In this document: positions 9,322-18,443 of the stretch, in pieces | How the letters are laid out: each line of letters opens with the position of its first letter | How positions within the stretch are numbered: position 1 is the first letter of the stretch | Assembly (NCBI RefSeq): GCF_001425865.1 | Contig: NZ_LMDS01000001.1 | Span: forward strand, 659,486-723,485 | DNA length: 64,000 nt | Source of the DNA: Rhizobacter sp. Root404 | GTDB taxonomy: Bacteria; Pseudomonadota; Gammaproteobacteria; Burkholderiales; Burkholderiaceae_C | Direction of reading: 5' to 3' | Translations under genes and position numbers: made by a program | The notes under the pieces: model-generated | Databases searched by the model: none | The model's input: the letters and a program-made list of their open reading frames with translations, nothing else | What the model was told of the DNA's origin: nothing

Positions 9322-11543
9322 CATGGCTGCTCGGGGCGCCCCTTCTCGATCGTGCGGCGCAGCAGCAGCGCGTTGGTCAGCACGCTGACGCTGGACAGCG
9401 CCATCGCCGCACCCGCGACCACCGGGCTCAGCGCGCCCGCCATCGCCAGCGGGATGCCGACCACGTTGTAGGCCAGCGCCCAGAACAGGTTCTGGCGGAT
9501 CTTGGCGTGGGTCGCGCGCGCGATGCCGATCGCCCTGGCCACCAGCGCCAGGTCGCCGCGCAGCAGCGTGATTCCGGCGGCCTGCATCGCCACGTCGGTG
9601 CCGCCGCGCGCCGCGATCGCGATGCCGACATCGGCGGCGGCCAGGGCCGGCGCGTCGTTGATGCCGTCGCCCACCATCGCAACGGGCCCGTGCGACTTCA
9701 GCGCGTCGATGATCGCGGCCTTGTCGCCGGGCAGCACCTCGGCGCGGGTGTCGGCGTCGATGTCGTCGATGCCGAGTTCCCTGGCGATCGCGCCGACACT
9801 CGCGCGCGCGTCGCCGCTGACGATCAGCGTGCGCAGGCCGAGGCGGCGCAGGTTGTCGAGCGCGGCCCGCGCCCCCGGACGCAGCGAGTCGCCGAACGCC
9901 AGCAGCCCCAGCAGCTGCGCGGGGCGCTGCGGATCGCACTGGGCGAGCCATGACACGGTGCGGCCGGCCGATTGATACGGCGCCGCCTGTGCATCGAGCA
10001 CGGCGCGGTCGACGCCGAGTTCGGTCATCAGCCGCGCATTGCCGAGCCGCAGGTCGCGGCCCGCGGACACGCCGGCGACACCGCGGCCGGGCAGGGCGCG
10101 CAGGTCGCCTGCCGGAACGATCGGCGAGGCCGCGGCGTCGAGGACCGCGCGCGCGAGCGGGTGTTCGCTCCCGGACTGCAGCGCCGCGGCCAGCTCGACC
10201 AGCGCGGGCGCCGCGAGACCACCGCCCTGGTCCGGCACCGCGGCGACGAGCGACGGGTGGCCGACGGTCAGCGTGCCGGTCTTGTCGAACACCACGGTCG
10301 CGAGCGCCTGCGCCCGTTCGAGTGCCGGCGCGTCCTTGATCAGGATGCCGAGCCGCGCCGCGGCGCCGGTCCCCACCATGATCGCCGCCGGCGTGGCCAG
10401 GCCCAGCGCGCACGGGCACGCGATCACCAGCACCGAGACGGCATTGATCAGGCCGGCCGGCCAGTCGCCCGTCGCGAAGCCCCAGCCGAGCAGTGTCAGC
10501 AGCGCGAGTGCCAGCACCACCGGCACGAACACCGCGCTGATGCGGTCGACCACGCGCTGCACCGGCGCCTTGCCGGCCTGCGCCGACTCGACCAGCCGCA
10601 CGATGCGCGCGAGTGCCGATTCGGCACCGATCGCCGTCGTGCGCACCACCATCAGGCCCTCGCCGTTGACGGCGCCGCCGGTCACCGTGTCGCCCGGGTG
10701 CTTCGCGATCGGCAGACTCTCGCCGGTCAGCAGCGATTCGTCGACATGGCTCGCGCCCTTGGTCACCACGCCGTCGGCCGGCACGCGCTCGCCGGGGCGC
10801 ACGACGACCAGGTCGCCGACGACGAGCGCGCCGATCGCGAGGGTCTGCTCGACGCCGTCGCGGCGCACGGTCGCCGTCGCCGGCCGCAGCGCCTGCAGCG
10901 CGCGGATCGCATCCGTGGTCTGGCGCTTGGCCCTGGCCTCCAGCCACTTGCCCAGCAGCACCAGCGTGATCACGACCGCGGCCGACTCGAAGTAAAGATG
11001 GCCGGAGGCGCCGCGCAGCAACTCGTACACGCTCAGGCCGTAGGCGGATGAGGTGCCGAGCGCAACCAGCAGGTCCATGTTCGCGCTGCCCGCCCGCACC
11101 GCGCTCCAGCCCGCGCGGTAGAAGCGCGCGCCGAGCCAGAACTGCACCGGCGTCGCCAGCAGCCACTGCAGCCAGCCGGGCACGAGCGCGTGCGCATGCG
11201 GGTCGAACGGTGCGGCCAGCATCGGCAGCAGCAGCGGTGCCGACAGCAGGGCGGCCAGCACAACGGGCCAGACGCCGGCGGACGGTGAGGGGACGACGGG
11301 GGCGTCCGGCGTGTCCGGCACGTCGTGCGCCTCGTAACCAGCGTCGTGCACGGCACGGATCAGCGCGGTGGTGTCGATCACGGTGCGGTCGTGCACCACC
11401 TCGGCCTGTTCGGTCGCCAGGTTCACGGTCGCCGAGGTGACGCCCGGCACCTTCGACAGCGCGCGCTCGACCCGCGAGACGCAGGAAGCGCAGGTCATGC
11501 CGTCGATGCGCAGCGACAGCGGTGTGCTTGAGGGAGTGTTCAT
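9321..11543 (-). CDS. copA: Cu(+)-exporting P1B-type ATPase
   Basis: This 740-residue inner-membrane pump exports monovalent copper to the periplasm. It has one N-terminal heavy-metal-binding domain with MTCASC (Cys18 and Cys21). The membrane metal site is the CPC motif (ACPCAL, about residue 376), the phosphorylation site is DKTGT with Asp420, and the hinge is [11 protein letters not shown]. These mark a complete P1B-1 copper ATPase. The start at 11543 is the only ATG that keeps the whole metal-binding domain. It lies only about 7 bases beyond the -10 box of its CueR-type promoter, so the mRNA may be leaderless. It is divergent from a CopZ-like gene and ends in a shared terminator. Confidence 0.95.
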   Translation of the reverse strand: MNTPSSTPLSLRIDGMTCASCVSRVERALSKVPGVTSATVNLATEQAEVVHDRTVIDTTALIRAVHDAGYEAHDVPDTPDAPVVPSPSAGVWPVVLAALLSAPLLLPMLAAPFDPHAHALVPGWLQWLLATPVQFWLGARFYRAGWSAVRAGSANMDLLVALGTSSAYGLSVYELLRGASGHLYFESAAVVITLVLLGKWLEARAKRQTTDAIRALQALRPATATVRRDGVEQTLAIGALVVGDLVVVRPGERVPADGVVTKGASHVDESLLTGESLPIAKHPGDTVTGGAVNGEGLMVVRTTAIGAESALARIVRLVESAQAGKAPVQRVVDRISAVFVPVVLALALLTLLGWGFATGDWPAGLINAVSVLVIACPCALGLATPAAIMVGTGAAARLGILIKDAPALERAQALATVVFDKTGTLTVGHPSLVAAVPDQGGGLAAPALVELAAALQSGSEHPLARAVLDAAASPIVPAGDLRALPGRGVAGVSAGRDLRLGNARLMTELGVDRAVLDAQAAPYQSAGRTVSWLAQCDPQRPAQLLGLLAFGDSLRPGARAALDNLRRLGLRTLIVSGDARASVGAIARELGIDDIDADTRAEVLPGDKAAIIDALKSHGPVAMVGDGINDAPALAAADVGIAIAARGGTDVAMQAAGITLLRGDLALVARAIGIARATHAKIRQNLFWALAYNVVGIPLAMAGALSPVVAGAAMALSSVSVLTNALLLRRTIEKGRPEQP

Positions 11544-11550
11544 GCTGCGC

Positions 11551-11581
11551 AGCTTAGACCTTGCCCTCGTGGCAAGGTCAA
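11551..11581 (-). promoter_or_regulatory. CueR-type promoter of copA
   Basis: On the minus strand the -35 box TTGACC (11581-11576) and the -10 box TAAGCT (11556-11551) are separated by exactly 19 bases, the long spacer typical of MerR-family promoters. The spacer carries the dyad ACCTTGCC-N5-GGCAAGGT (11558-11578), the classic copper-responsive CueR operator. The predicted start site falls at about 11544, next to the copA ATG. Confidence 0.88.
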
Positions 11582-11604
11582 CCCGGCCCGTCATGACCCG
11601 GCGC

Positions 11605-11635
11605 TTGACCTTGCCACCGGGGCAAGGTCGATACT
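11605..11635 (+). promoter_or_regulatory. CueR-type promoter of the copper chaperone gene
   Basis: The -35 box TTGACC (11605-11610) and -10 box GATACT (11630-11635) are 19 bases apart and enclose the dyad ACCTTGCC-N5-GGCAAGGT (11608-11628). The predicted transcript starts near 11642 and has a normal leader with GGAG about 8 bases before the ATG at 11666. It is the divergent partner of the copA promoter. Confidence 0.88.
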
Positions 11636-11665
11636 GCCGTCATCCCCACGAACCGGAGCCCTTCG

Positions 11666-11866
11666 ATGATCGAACTGACCGTTCCCACCATGACCTGCGG
11701 CCACTGCGTCAAGACCGTCACCCGCACCGTTCAGCAGGTCGATCCTGCAGCCCGCGTCGAAACCGACCTGGCGCTGCACCGGGTGCGCATCGAGTCCGCG
11801 TTGGACCCGCACGCCTTCGATGCCGCGCTGACCGACGAGGGCTACGCGCCCCAGGCCGCGGCCTGA
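11666..11866 (+). CDS. copZ: CopZ-like copper chaperone (HMA domain)
   Basis: This 66-residue cytoplasmic protein consists of a single heavy-metal-associated domain with the metal site MTCGHC at residues 9-14. Proteins of this kind hand Cu(+) to CopA or buffer it. The GHC form, rather than ASC, is common in small chaperones. It is co-regulated with the divergent copA through a paired CueR operator. No cueR gene is visible in the window. Confidence 0.88.
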   Translation: MIELTVPTMTCGHCVKTVTRTVQQVDPAARVETDLALHRVRIESALDPHAFDAALTDEGYAPQAAA

Positions 11867-11970
11867 AACTTGCTCGCTGCGCCGGCACGCGGCTGAGGTT
11901 TTCCCTGCCCCTGGCGCGTCGGGTGCCGGCCCTAAACTGCCGGTCTTCACACTTGCCGGAGCAAGACAGA

Positions 11971-13563
11971 ATGAAACGAGCATCCTCCGCCGCGCTGACC
12001 GCGGTCGCGCTGGCGCTGGGCCTGTGCAGTGCAGGCACCTATGCGCAGACCCTGCGCTGGGCCTCGCAAGGCGACCTGCAGACCCTCGATCCCTACTCGC
12101 GCAACGAGTCGCTGACCAACTCGATCAACGGCCAGGTCTACGAGACGCTGACCGGGCGCGACAAGCAGCTCGCGATCGTGCCGATGCTCGCCACCGAATG
12201 GCAGCAGACCGGCCCGCTGCAGTGGCGCTTCAAGCTGCGTCCGAACGTCAAGTTTCACGACGGCACACCGTTCACCGCCGACGACGTGGTGTTTTCGTTC
12301 AAGCGCGCGCAGCAACCCAGCTCGGACATCAAGGTCTACGCCAATGCGATGGGCGAGCCGAAGAAGATCGACAACCTGACGGTCGAGTTCAACCTGAAGG
12401 ACGTCGACCCGATCTTCCTGCAGCACGCCAACTCCGTGTTCATCATGAGCAAGGCGTGGGCCGAGAAGAACAACGCCACCAAGACCCAGGACTTCAACGC
12501 CGGCGAGCAGAGCTACGCCGCGATGAACGCCAACGGCACGGGCCCGTTCATGGTCGTCTCGCGCCAGCCCGACGTGAAGACCGTGTACAAGCGCAACCCG
12601 AACTGGTGGGGCAAGTTCGACGGCAATGTGCAGGACGTGGTCTACACCCCGATCAAGAGCAACTCGACCCGCGTCGCGGCGCTGATCTCCGGCGAGCTCG
12701 ACTTCGTGCTCGACCCGCCCCCGACCGACACGCCGCGCCTGCGCAACACGCCCGGCGTGAAGGTGATCGACGGCCCCGAGAACCGCATCATCTTCATCGG
12801 CATGGACCAGGGCCGCGACGAACTGCTCTACAGCAGCGTCAAGGGCAAGAACCCGTTCAAGGACCAGCGCGTGCGCCAGGCGCTGTACCAGGCGGTCGAC
12901 GAGGACAGCATCAAGACCAAGCTGATGCGCGGCCAGGCGGCGCCGACCGGCGCGACCATGGTCTCGCCGATGGGCACCTACAACGACCCGGCGCTCGAGA
13001 AGCGCCTGCCGTTCGATCCCGAGGCCTCGAAGAAGCTGCTCGCCTCGGCCGGCTATCCGGACGGCTTCGAGTTCACGCTCGACTGCCCGAACGACCGCTA
13101 TGTCAACGACGAGGAGATCTGCAAGACGCTCGCGTCGATGTGGTCGAAGATCGGCATGAAGGTGCGCGTCAACGCGATGCCGCGCTCGATCTACTTCGCC
13201 AAGCTCGGCAACCTCGACACCTCGATGTACATGCTCGGCTGGGGCGGCTCGGTGACCGACGCCGAGACCACGCTGACGCCGATCTACCGCACCCGCGGGC
13301 CGGGGGGCGTCGGCAGCTTCAACTATGGCCAGGTCAACAACCCGAAGATGGACCAGCTCGCCGCGCAGTCGAGCAAGGAGGCCGATCCGGTCAAGCGCGA
13401 GGCACTGATCAAGGCCGCGATCAAGGAGCACAACGACCAGGTGCACCACATCCCGCTGCACCGCCAGTTCATCCCGTGGGCGACGCGCGCCAACGTCGAG
13501 GTCGCGCACCGTGCGGACAACTGGCTCGAGTGGGCCTGGATCAAGGTCAACCCGGCCAAGTAA
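11971..13563 (+). CDS. ABC transporter substrate-binding protein, family 5 (oligopeptide/dipeptide type)
   Basis: This 530-residue periplasmic binding protein belongs to the DppA/OppA family. A signal peptide covers residues 1-26 (ending AGTYA). The mature protein opens LRWASQGDLQTLDPYSRNES, typical of the family, and KFHDGTPFTADDVVFSFKRA is the family signature. The ATG at 11971 follows GGAGCAAGACAGA. No permease or ATPase genes are adjacent, so the rest of the transporter must be encoded elsewhere. The ligand cannot be assigned: peptides, glutathione and other solutes are all known in the family. Confidence 0.88.
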   Translation: MKRASSAALTAVALALGLCSAGTYAQTLRWASQGDLQTLDPYSRNESLTNSINGQVYETLTGRDKQLAIVPMLATEWQQTGPLQWRFKLRPNVKFHDGTPFTADDVVFSFKRAQQPSSDIKVYANAMGEPKKIDNLTVEFNLKDVDPIFLQHANSVFIMSKAWAEKNNATKTQDFNAGEQSYAAMNANGTGPFMVVSRQPDVKTVYKRNPNWWGKFDGNVQDVVYTPIKSNSTRVAALISGELDFVLDPPPTDTPRLRNTPGVKVIDGPENRIIFIGMDQGRDELLYSSVKGKNPFKDQRVRQALYQAVDEDSIKTKLMRGQAAPTGATMVSPMGTYNDPALEKRLPFDPEASKKLLASAGYPDGFEFTLDCPNDRYVNDEEICKTLASMWSKIGMKVRVNAMPRSIYFAKLGNLDTSMYMLGWGGSVTDAETTLTPIYRTRGPGGVGSFNYGQVNNPKMDQLAAQSSKEADPVKREALIKAAIKEHNDQVHHIPLHRQFIPWATRANVEVAHRADNWLEWAWIKVNPAK

Positions 13564-13576
13564 GGGGCCCGTTTCC

Positions 13577-14644
13577 TTGCGTCTCGCGCTCGTCGCCTGC
13601 TGTCTGATCATCGCGGGCTGCGCCAGCGGCGGTGATTGCAGCAGCCCCTACGCGAACTCCCCGCAATTCAGGAGCTGCCAGTTCGCGAACCCGCCGAACC
13701 CGACCACGCCGCCCGGCGCCGGCACCTGGACGATCTGGTCGCGCTTCGTCTTCGCCACCAAGGTCGGTACCGTGCCGGTCGACCCGATCCCGGTGCGGCC
13801 GCTGACCGCGGCGCAACTCGATGCGCTCGATCCGCAGGCGAACCACGTCGTGCGCCTCGGCCACTCGTCGCACTTGCTCAAGCTGCGCGGCAAGTTCTGG
13901 CTGATCGACCCGGTGTTCGGCGAGCGCGCCTCGCCGGTCAGCTTCGCAGGCCCCAAGCGCTTCCACGCGCCGCCGCTGACGCTGCAGCAGCTGCCGCCGA
14001 TCGAGGGGCTGATCCTGTCGCACGACCACTACGACCACCTCGACGTTCCGACGATCGAATACCTTGCGCAGCGCGTGCAGCGCTACTTCGTGCCGCTCGG
14101 CGTGAAGGCGCGGCTGGTCGAGATGGGCGTGCCGGCCGATCGCGTGCAGGAGTTCGACTGGTGGCAGGGCGCCGCCCATGCCGGCGTGCAGCTCACCGCG
14201 ACGCCAGCGCAGCACTTCTCCGGACGCAGCCTGACCGACCGCAACCGCACGCTGTGGGCCTCGTGGGTGATCGAGAGCGGCGGCCAGCGCATCTTCTACA
14301 GCGGCGATTCGGGCTACTTCGGCGGCTTCGCGCAGATCGGCGAGCGTTTCGGCGGATTCGATCTGGCGCTGATGGAGAACGGCGCCTACGACGCCTACTG
14401 GCCCGCCGTGCACATGACGCCCGAGGAGTGCGTGCGGGCCTTCACCGACCTGCGCGGCAAGGTGCTGTACTCGGTCCACAACAGCACCTTCGACCTGGCC
14501 TTCCACCCCTGGCAGGACCCCCTCGAACGGCTGGCCAACCTCGCCGCCGCGAAGCACATCGAACTCGCGACGCCCGAGATCGGCGAGCCGATGACGGTGG
14601 GCGTGCCGCGTGCGAACAAGCGCTGGTGGGTGGGCTTGAAGTAG
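13577..14644 (+). CDS. Lipoprotein MBL-fold metallo-hydrolase
   Basis: This predicted lipid-anchored metallo-beta-lactamase-fold hydrolase has 355 residues. The start is the TTG at 13577, preceded by AAGGGG nine bases upstream. The leader LALVACCLIIAGCAS ends in a lipobox with Cys15. The zinc-binding motif HDHYDHLD (HxHxDH), together with GHSSHLLKLRGKFWLIDPVF and FYSGDSGYF, places it in the UlaG/NAPE-PLD-like branch. Downstream histidines (AVHMTPEE, VHNSTFDLAFHPW) complete the metal site. No substrate is implied by the context. It sits alone, 13 bases after the binding-protein gene. Confidence 0.85.
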   Translation: MRLALVACCLIIAGCASGGDCSSPYANSPQFRSCQFANPPNPTTPPGAGTWTIWSRFVFATKVGTVPVDPIPVRPLTAAQLDALDPQANHVVRLGHSSHLLKLRGKFWLIDPVFGERASPVSFAGPKRFHAPPLTLQQLPPIEGLILSHDHYDHLDVPTIEYLAQRVQRYFVPLGVKARLVEMGVPADRVQEFDWWQGAAHAGVQLTATPAQHFSGRSLTDRNRTLWASWVIESGGQRIFYSGDSGYFGGFAQIGERFGGFDLALMENGAYDAYWPAVHMTPEECVRAFTDLRGKVLYSVHNSTFDLAFHPWQDPLERLANLAAAKHIELATPEIGEPMTVGVPRANKRWWVGLK

Positions 14645-14821
14645 ACGCGCGCTCAGGGTCTGCCGAATCCCACCTGCCGCGCGAACGACAACGCGAGGGT
14701 GGAGAGCAGGGTCATGGGAGGGACTCCGTCATGGCAGGCAGTCGCGCTGAAGACGCCGACATGGCCACAGCCGCAAGGGCTCAGGGGGCGCCGCACCGAT
14801 CGCCCGATCGACCGCGATTCC

Positions 14822-15583
14822 TCAGCGGAAGTGCTGCAGCATCTGCTCCAGCGCCATCGTGAACGGCATCTGCATCATCGGCAGCGTCAGCAGCATGCCG
14901 ATCAGGCCGACCGAGACGGTGATCGGGAAGCCGATCGCGAAGATGTTCATTTGCTGCGCGACGCGCGAGATGATCCCGAGCACCAGGTTGACGAACAGCA
15001 GCATCGCGATCATCGGCAGCGCGATCCACAGGCCGAGGCGGAACACCTCGGCGCCCCAGACCTGCGGTTGCACCGCGCGCAGGAACGCGAAAGGCTCCGG
15101 TCCGACCGGGAAGGCCTGGAAGCTCTGGACCACCGCGGCGATCAGCATCAGGTGCCCGCCGGTCACGATGAACAACCAGCTGACCGAGATGCCGAAGAAG
15201 CGGCTCGTCACGGTCGCCTCGCCGCCGGTCATCGGGTTGAAGAAGCCGGCGAAGTTCAGGCCCATCTGCAAGCCGATGACCTCGCCGGCGAACTCGACCG
15301 CGCTGAACACGATGCGCACCGCGAACCCGAGCGACAGGCCGATCAGCAGCTGCTGAACGACGGCGAGCAGCGCGATCGACGAATCGAGCGGAATCACCGG
15401 CATCGTCGGCAGCGTGGCCTGCGCGCAGAAGGCGATCAGGAACGCGAGCGCGATCCGCACCCGCGCCGGCACGCCGCGCTGCGCGAACACCGGCAGCGCG
15501 CCGAACAGCGCCAGCACGCGCAGGAAGGGCCACAGGATCGGCGTGATCCACGCGAGGACCTGGCCCTCGGTGAAGGTCAGCAT
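14822..15583 (-). CDS. fliR: Flagellar export gate protein FliR
   Basis: This 253-residue inner-membrane protein is one of the FliP5Q4R1 gate subunits of the flagellar type III export apparatus. It is hydrophobic throughout. The conserved N-terminal pattern (WPFLRVLALFGALPVF) and FAVRIVFSAVEFAGEVIGLQMG are typical of FliR. The ATG at 15583 is chosen to give the normal length; a longer frame would overlap fliQ. It is the last gene of the fliLMNOPQR operon and begins 5 bases after fliQ ends. No clear terminator follows. Confidence 0.95.
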   Translation of the reverse strand: MLTFTEGQVLAWITPILWPFLRVLALFGALPVFAQRGVPARVRIALAFLIAFCAQATLPTMPVIPLDSSIALLAVVQQLLIGLSLGFAVRIVFSAVEFAGEVIGLQMGLNFAGFFNPMTGGEATVTSRFFGISVSWLFIVTGGHLMLIAAVVQSFQAFPVGPEPFAFLRAVQPQVWGAEVFRLGLWIALPMIAMLLFVNLVLGIISRVAQQMNIFAIGFPITVSVGLIGMLLTLPMMQMPFTMALEQMLQHFR

Positions 15584-15588
15584 CGGTT

Positions 15589-15858
15589 CTAGCCGACGGC
15601 GGAGGGGATCGCCTGCAGCGTGCGCTGCAGGTACTCGACCAGCGTCGTCAGCATCCACGGCCCGGCGATCGCGAGCACGACGACCGCGCCGACGACCTTG
15701 GGCACGAACGACAGCGTCGCCTCGTGGATCTGCGTCGCGGCCTGGAAGATGCTGACGAGCAGGCCGATCGCCAGCACGCTGAGCAGGATCGGTGCCGAGA
15801 CCAGCAGCAGCATGTACAGGCCCTGCTGGCCGACGGTGAAGACTTGGGTGGCGTCCAT
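15589..15858 (-). CDS. fliQ: Flagellar export gate protein FliQ
   Basis: This 89-residue protein has two transmembrane helices and belongs to the FliP5Q4R1 export gate. It has the standard FliQ length and the motifs LLVSAPILLSVLAIGLLVSIFQ and QIHEATLSFVPK. It lies between fliP (4 bases upstream) and fliR (5 bases downstream) in the same operon. Confidence 0.95.
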   Translation of the reverse strand: MDATQVFTVGQQGLYMLLLVSAPILLSVLAIGLLVSIFQAATQIHEATLSFVPKVVGAVVVLAIAGPWMLTTLVEYLQRTLQAIPSAVG

Positions 15859-15862
15859 GGGG

Positions 15863-16648
15863 TCAGGTCGAGAAGCTGGCGGCGAGCGAGCCGAGCAGCA
15901 GATTCCAGCCGTCCGCGAGCACGAACAGCATCAGCTTGAACGGCAGCGCGATCAGCACGGGCGAGAGCATCATCATGCCCAGGGACATCAGCACGCTGGC
16001 GACGATCATGTCGATGATCAGGAACGGGATGAAGATCAGGAAGCCGATCTGGAACGCGCTCTTCAGCTCGCTCGTGACGAACGCCGGCACCAGCACCTTG
16101 AACGGCACGTCGGCGGTCTTGACCGCGGGGTCGATCTTCGCGAGCTTGGCGAACAGCATCACGTCGGCCTGGCGGGTCTGCTTCAGCATGAACGCGCGCA
16201 TCGGCACCTCGCCGCGCTTGAGCGCCTCGTCGAAGGCGATCTTGTTCTCGCTGTAGGGCTGATACGCCTCGGCATAGACCTTGTCGATCGTCGGGCTCAT
16301 CACGAAGAAGGTCAGGAACAGGCTCAGGCCGATCACCACCTGATTCGGCGGCGCGGCCTGTGTGCCGATCGCCTGGCGCAGCAGGCTCAGCACGATCACG
16401 ATCCGGGTGAAGCCGGTCATCAAGAGCAGCACCGCGGGCAGGAAGGACAGCGCGGTGAAGAACAGCAGCGTCTGGATCGGCACCGAGTAGCTGGTGCCGC
16501 CCGCGCCCTGGCCGATCACCAGCGGCAGCGCCGCGCCGCCGGTGGCCTGCGCTTCAGCCAGCGCCGGAACGGCCGATAGCACCGTGAAGGCGGCGAGCGT
16601 GCCGAGGCGGCGCACGCCGGGCGAGAAAGAAGATCGCTCAGCGTTCAC
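15863..16648 (-). CDS. fliP: Flagellar export gate protein FliP
   Basis: This 261-residue membrane protein is the main component of the export gate. It is translated with a cleavable signal peptide, seen here as [19 protein letters not shown]. Family motifs include [19 protein letters not shown] as [14 protein letters not shown], and [14 protein letters not shown]. The start is taken as GTG 16648, which overlaps the fliO stop by 11 bases. A GTG further in ([10 protein letters not shown]) and a longer frame reaching 16723 are alternatives. It is followed 4 bases later by fliQ. Confidence 0.93.
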   Translation of the reverse strand: MNAERSSFSPGVRRLGTLAAFTVLSAVPALAEAQATGGAALPLVIGQGAGGTSYSVPIQTLLFFTALSFLPAVLLLMTGFTRIVIVLSLLRQAIGTQAAPPNQVVIGLSLFLTFFVMSPTIDKVYAEAYQPYSENKIAFDEALKRGEVPMRAFMLKQTRQADVMLFAKLAKIDPAVKTADVPFKVLVPAFVTSELKSAFQIGFLIFIPFLIIDMIVASVLMSLGMMMLSPVLIALPFKLMLFVLADGWNLLLGSLAASFST

Positions 16649-17003
16649 CGGCCGTCCCCTTGTCCTGGCGGAACTTGCCGAGCAGCTGCGCGAACGCCGG
16701 CAGCGGGGCTGCGGGGAGCGCATCGCTCGCCGCGTCGCCTTGCGGCGCCATCGTGTGCAGCGTGGTGATCGATTGGGCCGTGACGCCGAGCACCAGCCAG
16801 CGGCGCTCGTCGCCCTGGCCGACCTCGATGGTCACGATGCGCTGGTTCGCCGACAGCGGCAGCGCCGCGATGCTGCGCATGGCGTTGCCCGCCGCGCCGC
16901 CGCCCAGCGGGGTGCGCTTGAGCAGCCACAGCGCTGCCGGGATCATCACGATGACCGCTACGAACCACAGCAGCGAAGTGAACGCGCCGGAAGAAGCTTG
17001 CAT
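16638..17003 (-). CDS. fliO: Flagellar biosynthesis protein FliO
   Basis: This 121-residue protein has one N-terminal transmembrane helix ([19 protein letters not shown]) and a cytoplasmic tail with [20 protein letters not shown], the typical FliO pattern. FliO helps assemble or stabilise the FliP ring. It lies between fliN (7-base gap) and fliP (overlap). Confidence 0.9.
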   Translation of the reverse strand: MQASSGAFTSLLWFVAVIVMIPAALWLLKRTPLGGGAAGNAMRSIAALPLSANQRIVTIEVGQGDERRWLVLGVTAQSITTLHTMAPQGDAASDALPAAPLPAFAQLLGKFRQDKGTAGER

Positions 17004-17010
17004 GTCGGAA

Positions 17011-17448
17011 TCAGCCCCGGCTCAGGCGGCGCATGCGCTCGCTCGGCGTCACGATGTCGGTCAGCCGGATGCCGAACTTGTCGTTGACCACCACGACCTC
17101 GCCCTGCGCGATCAGGTAGCCGTTGACCAGCACGTCCATCGGCTCGCCGGCCAGCGCCTCGAGCTCGACGACCGAGCCCTGCGCGAGCTGCAGGATGTGC
17201 TTGATCGGAATCCGCGTGCGGCCCAGCTCCACGGTCAGCTGGACCGGGATGTCCAGGATCATGTTGATGTCGTTGCCGGCCGTGCTCGCGCCGGTGGGCG
17301 TGAAGTTCTGGAACGACGCGGGCGAGATCTGGTCCGCGGCGGCATGCACCTCGGAGGCCGTCTCGGGCTTGGATTCGGCCAGGGCCGCGGCCCATTCGGC
17401 GGCCATCGCGTCCGCGTCTTCCTGCGGCGCCGTGTTGTCAGCTGACAT
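17011..17448 (-). CDS. fliN: Flagellar motor switch protein FliN
   Basis: This 145-residue protein is part of the C-ring. It has a variable acidic N-terminus and a C-terminal surface-presentation-of-antigens (SpoA) domain from about residue 65: ILDIPVQLTVELGRTRIPIK, then VNGYLIAQGEVVVVNDKFGIRL. It forms the switch complex with FliM and FliG and takes part in export-ATPase docking through FliH. It overlaps the fliM stop by 11 bases, consistent with coupled translation. Confidence 0.95.
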   Translation of the reverse strand: MSADNTAPQEDADAMAAEWAAALAESKPETASEVHAAADQISPASFQNFTPTGASTAGNDINMILDIPVQLTVELGRTRIPIKHILQLAQGSVVELEALAGEPMDVLVNGYLIAQGEVVVVNDKFGIRLTDIVTPSERMRRLSRG

Positions 17449-18442
17449 GTGAGTCTCCCAGCCAACCCTGTTCGGCGTTGGTCAGCAGTTGATTGACCTT
17501 GAGGGCGTACTTGCCGTTCGAGGTGCCGTAGTGGCAATCGAACACCGGCACGCCGACGACCTTGGCCTGGATGGCCTGTTGCAGATCCAGCTCGATGAAG
17601 TCACCTACCTTGAGCGACAGCAGCTGCTCGACCGTGGCCGGCGCCTGCGCCAGCTCGGCGATCAGTTCGACGTTTGCCGACTGGATCTGCTGCTTCATCA
17701 GATTGACCCAGCGGCGGTCGGGCTCGGCCGCGTCGCCCTGGATCGTCGAATACAGCACGTCGCGGATCGGCTCGAGCGTCGCGTACGGGATGCAGAAGTG
17801 GATGGTGCCGCTGGTGTCGCCGATCTCCAGCGTGAAGCTCGTCGCGACGACGATCTCGCTCGGCGTCGCGATGTTCGCGAACTGCGGCTGCATCTCCGAG
17901 CGCTGGTAGTCGAGCTCGAGCGGGTAGATGCCGGTCCAGGCCTTCTTGTACTCGGCCGTGATCACGTCGACCAGTCGGCCGATGATGCGCTGTTCGGTCG
18001 GCGAGAAGTCGCGCCCCTCGATGCGGGTGTGGTACTTGCCGGCGCCGCCGAACAGCGCGTCGATCACCGCGAACACCAGCGTCGGGTCGCAGACGATCAG
18101 TCCCGAGCCGCGCAGCGGCCGCACGCTGACGATGTTGAAGTTGGTCGGCACCACGATCTCGCGCAGGAAGGCGCTGTACTTCTGCACCTTGATGCTGCCG
18201 ATCGAGATCTCCGGGCTGCGGCGGATGAAGTTGAACAGGCCGATCCGGATGTTGCGGGCGAACCGTTCGTTGATGATCTCCATCGTGGGCATGCGCCCGC
18301 GGACGATCCGCTCCTGGCTGGCCAGGTCGTAGTTGCGGATCGCGCCATCGTCGACCGCCTCCTGCTCGAGCTTCTGGCTTTCGCCGGTGATGCCCTGCAG
18401 CAGCGCGTCGACTTCGTCTTGCGAGAGGATCTGCTGGTTCAT
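17438..18442 (-). CDS. fliM: Flagellar motor switch protein FliM
   Basis: This 334-residue C-ring protein binds phosphorylated CheY and so controls the direction of rotation. The N-terminal CheY-binding peptide is LSQDEVDALLQGI. The middle domain contains RNYDLASQERIVRGRMPTME and the GGxG-type motif LFGGAGKYHTRIEGRDFSPTE (split here for length), and a C-terminal SpoA domain follows. It starts one base after the fliL stop. CheY and CheZ are encoded at 35.7-36.8 kb. Confidence 0.97.
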   Translation of the reverse strand: MNQQILSQDEVDALLQGITGESQKLEQEAVDDGAIRNYDLASQERIVRGRMPTMEIINERFARNIRIGLFNFIRRSPEISIGSIKVQKYSAFLREIVVPTNFNIVSVRPLRGSGLIVCDPTLVFAVIDALFGGAGKYHTRIEGRDFSPTEQRIIGRLVDVITAEYKKAWTGIYPLELDYQRSEMQPQFANIATPSEIVVATSFTLEIGDTSGTIHFCIPYATLEPIRDVLYSTIQGDAAEPDRRWVNLMKQQIQSANVELIAELAQAPATVEQLLSLKVGDFIELDLQQAIQAKVVGVPVFDCHYGTSNGKYALKVNQLLTNAEQGWLGDSHVS

Positions 18443-18443
18443 G

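Noticed and set aside
14653..14715. Possible 20-residue minus-strand peptide upstream of the fliR end (MTLLSTLALSFARQ...)
   Set aside because: It is too short to support without conservation data; the ribosome-binding site is only moderate.
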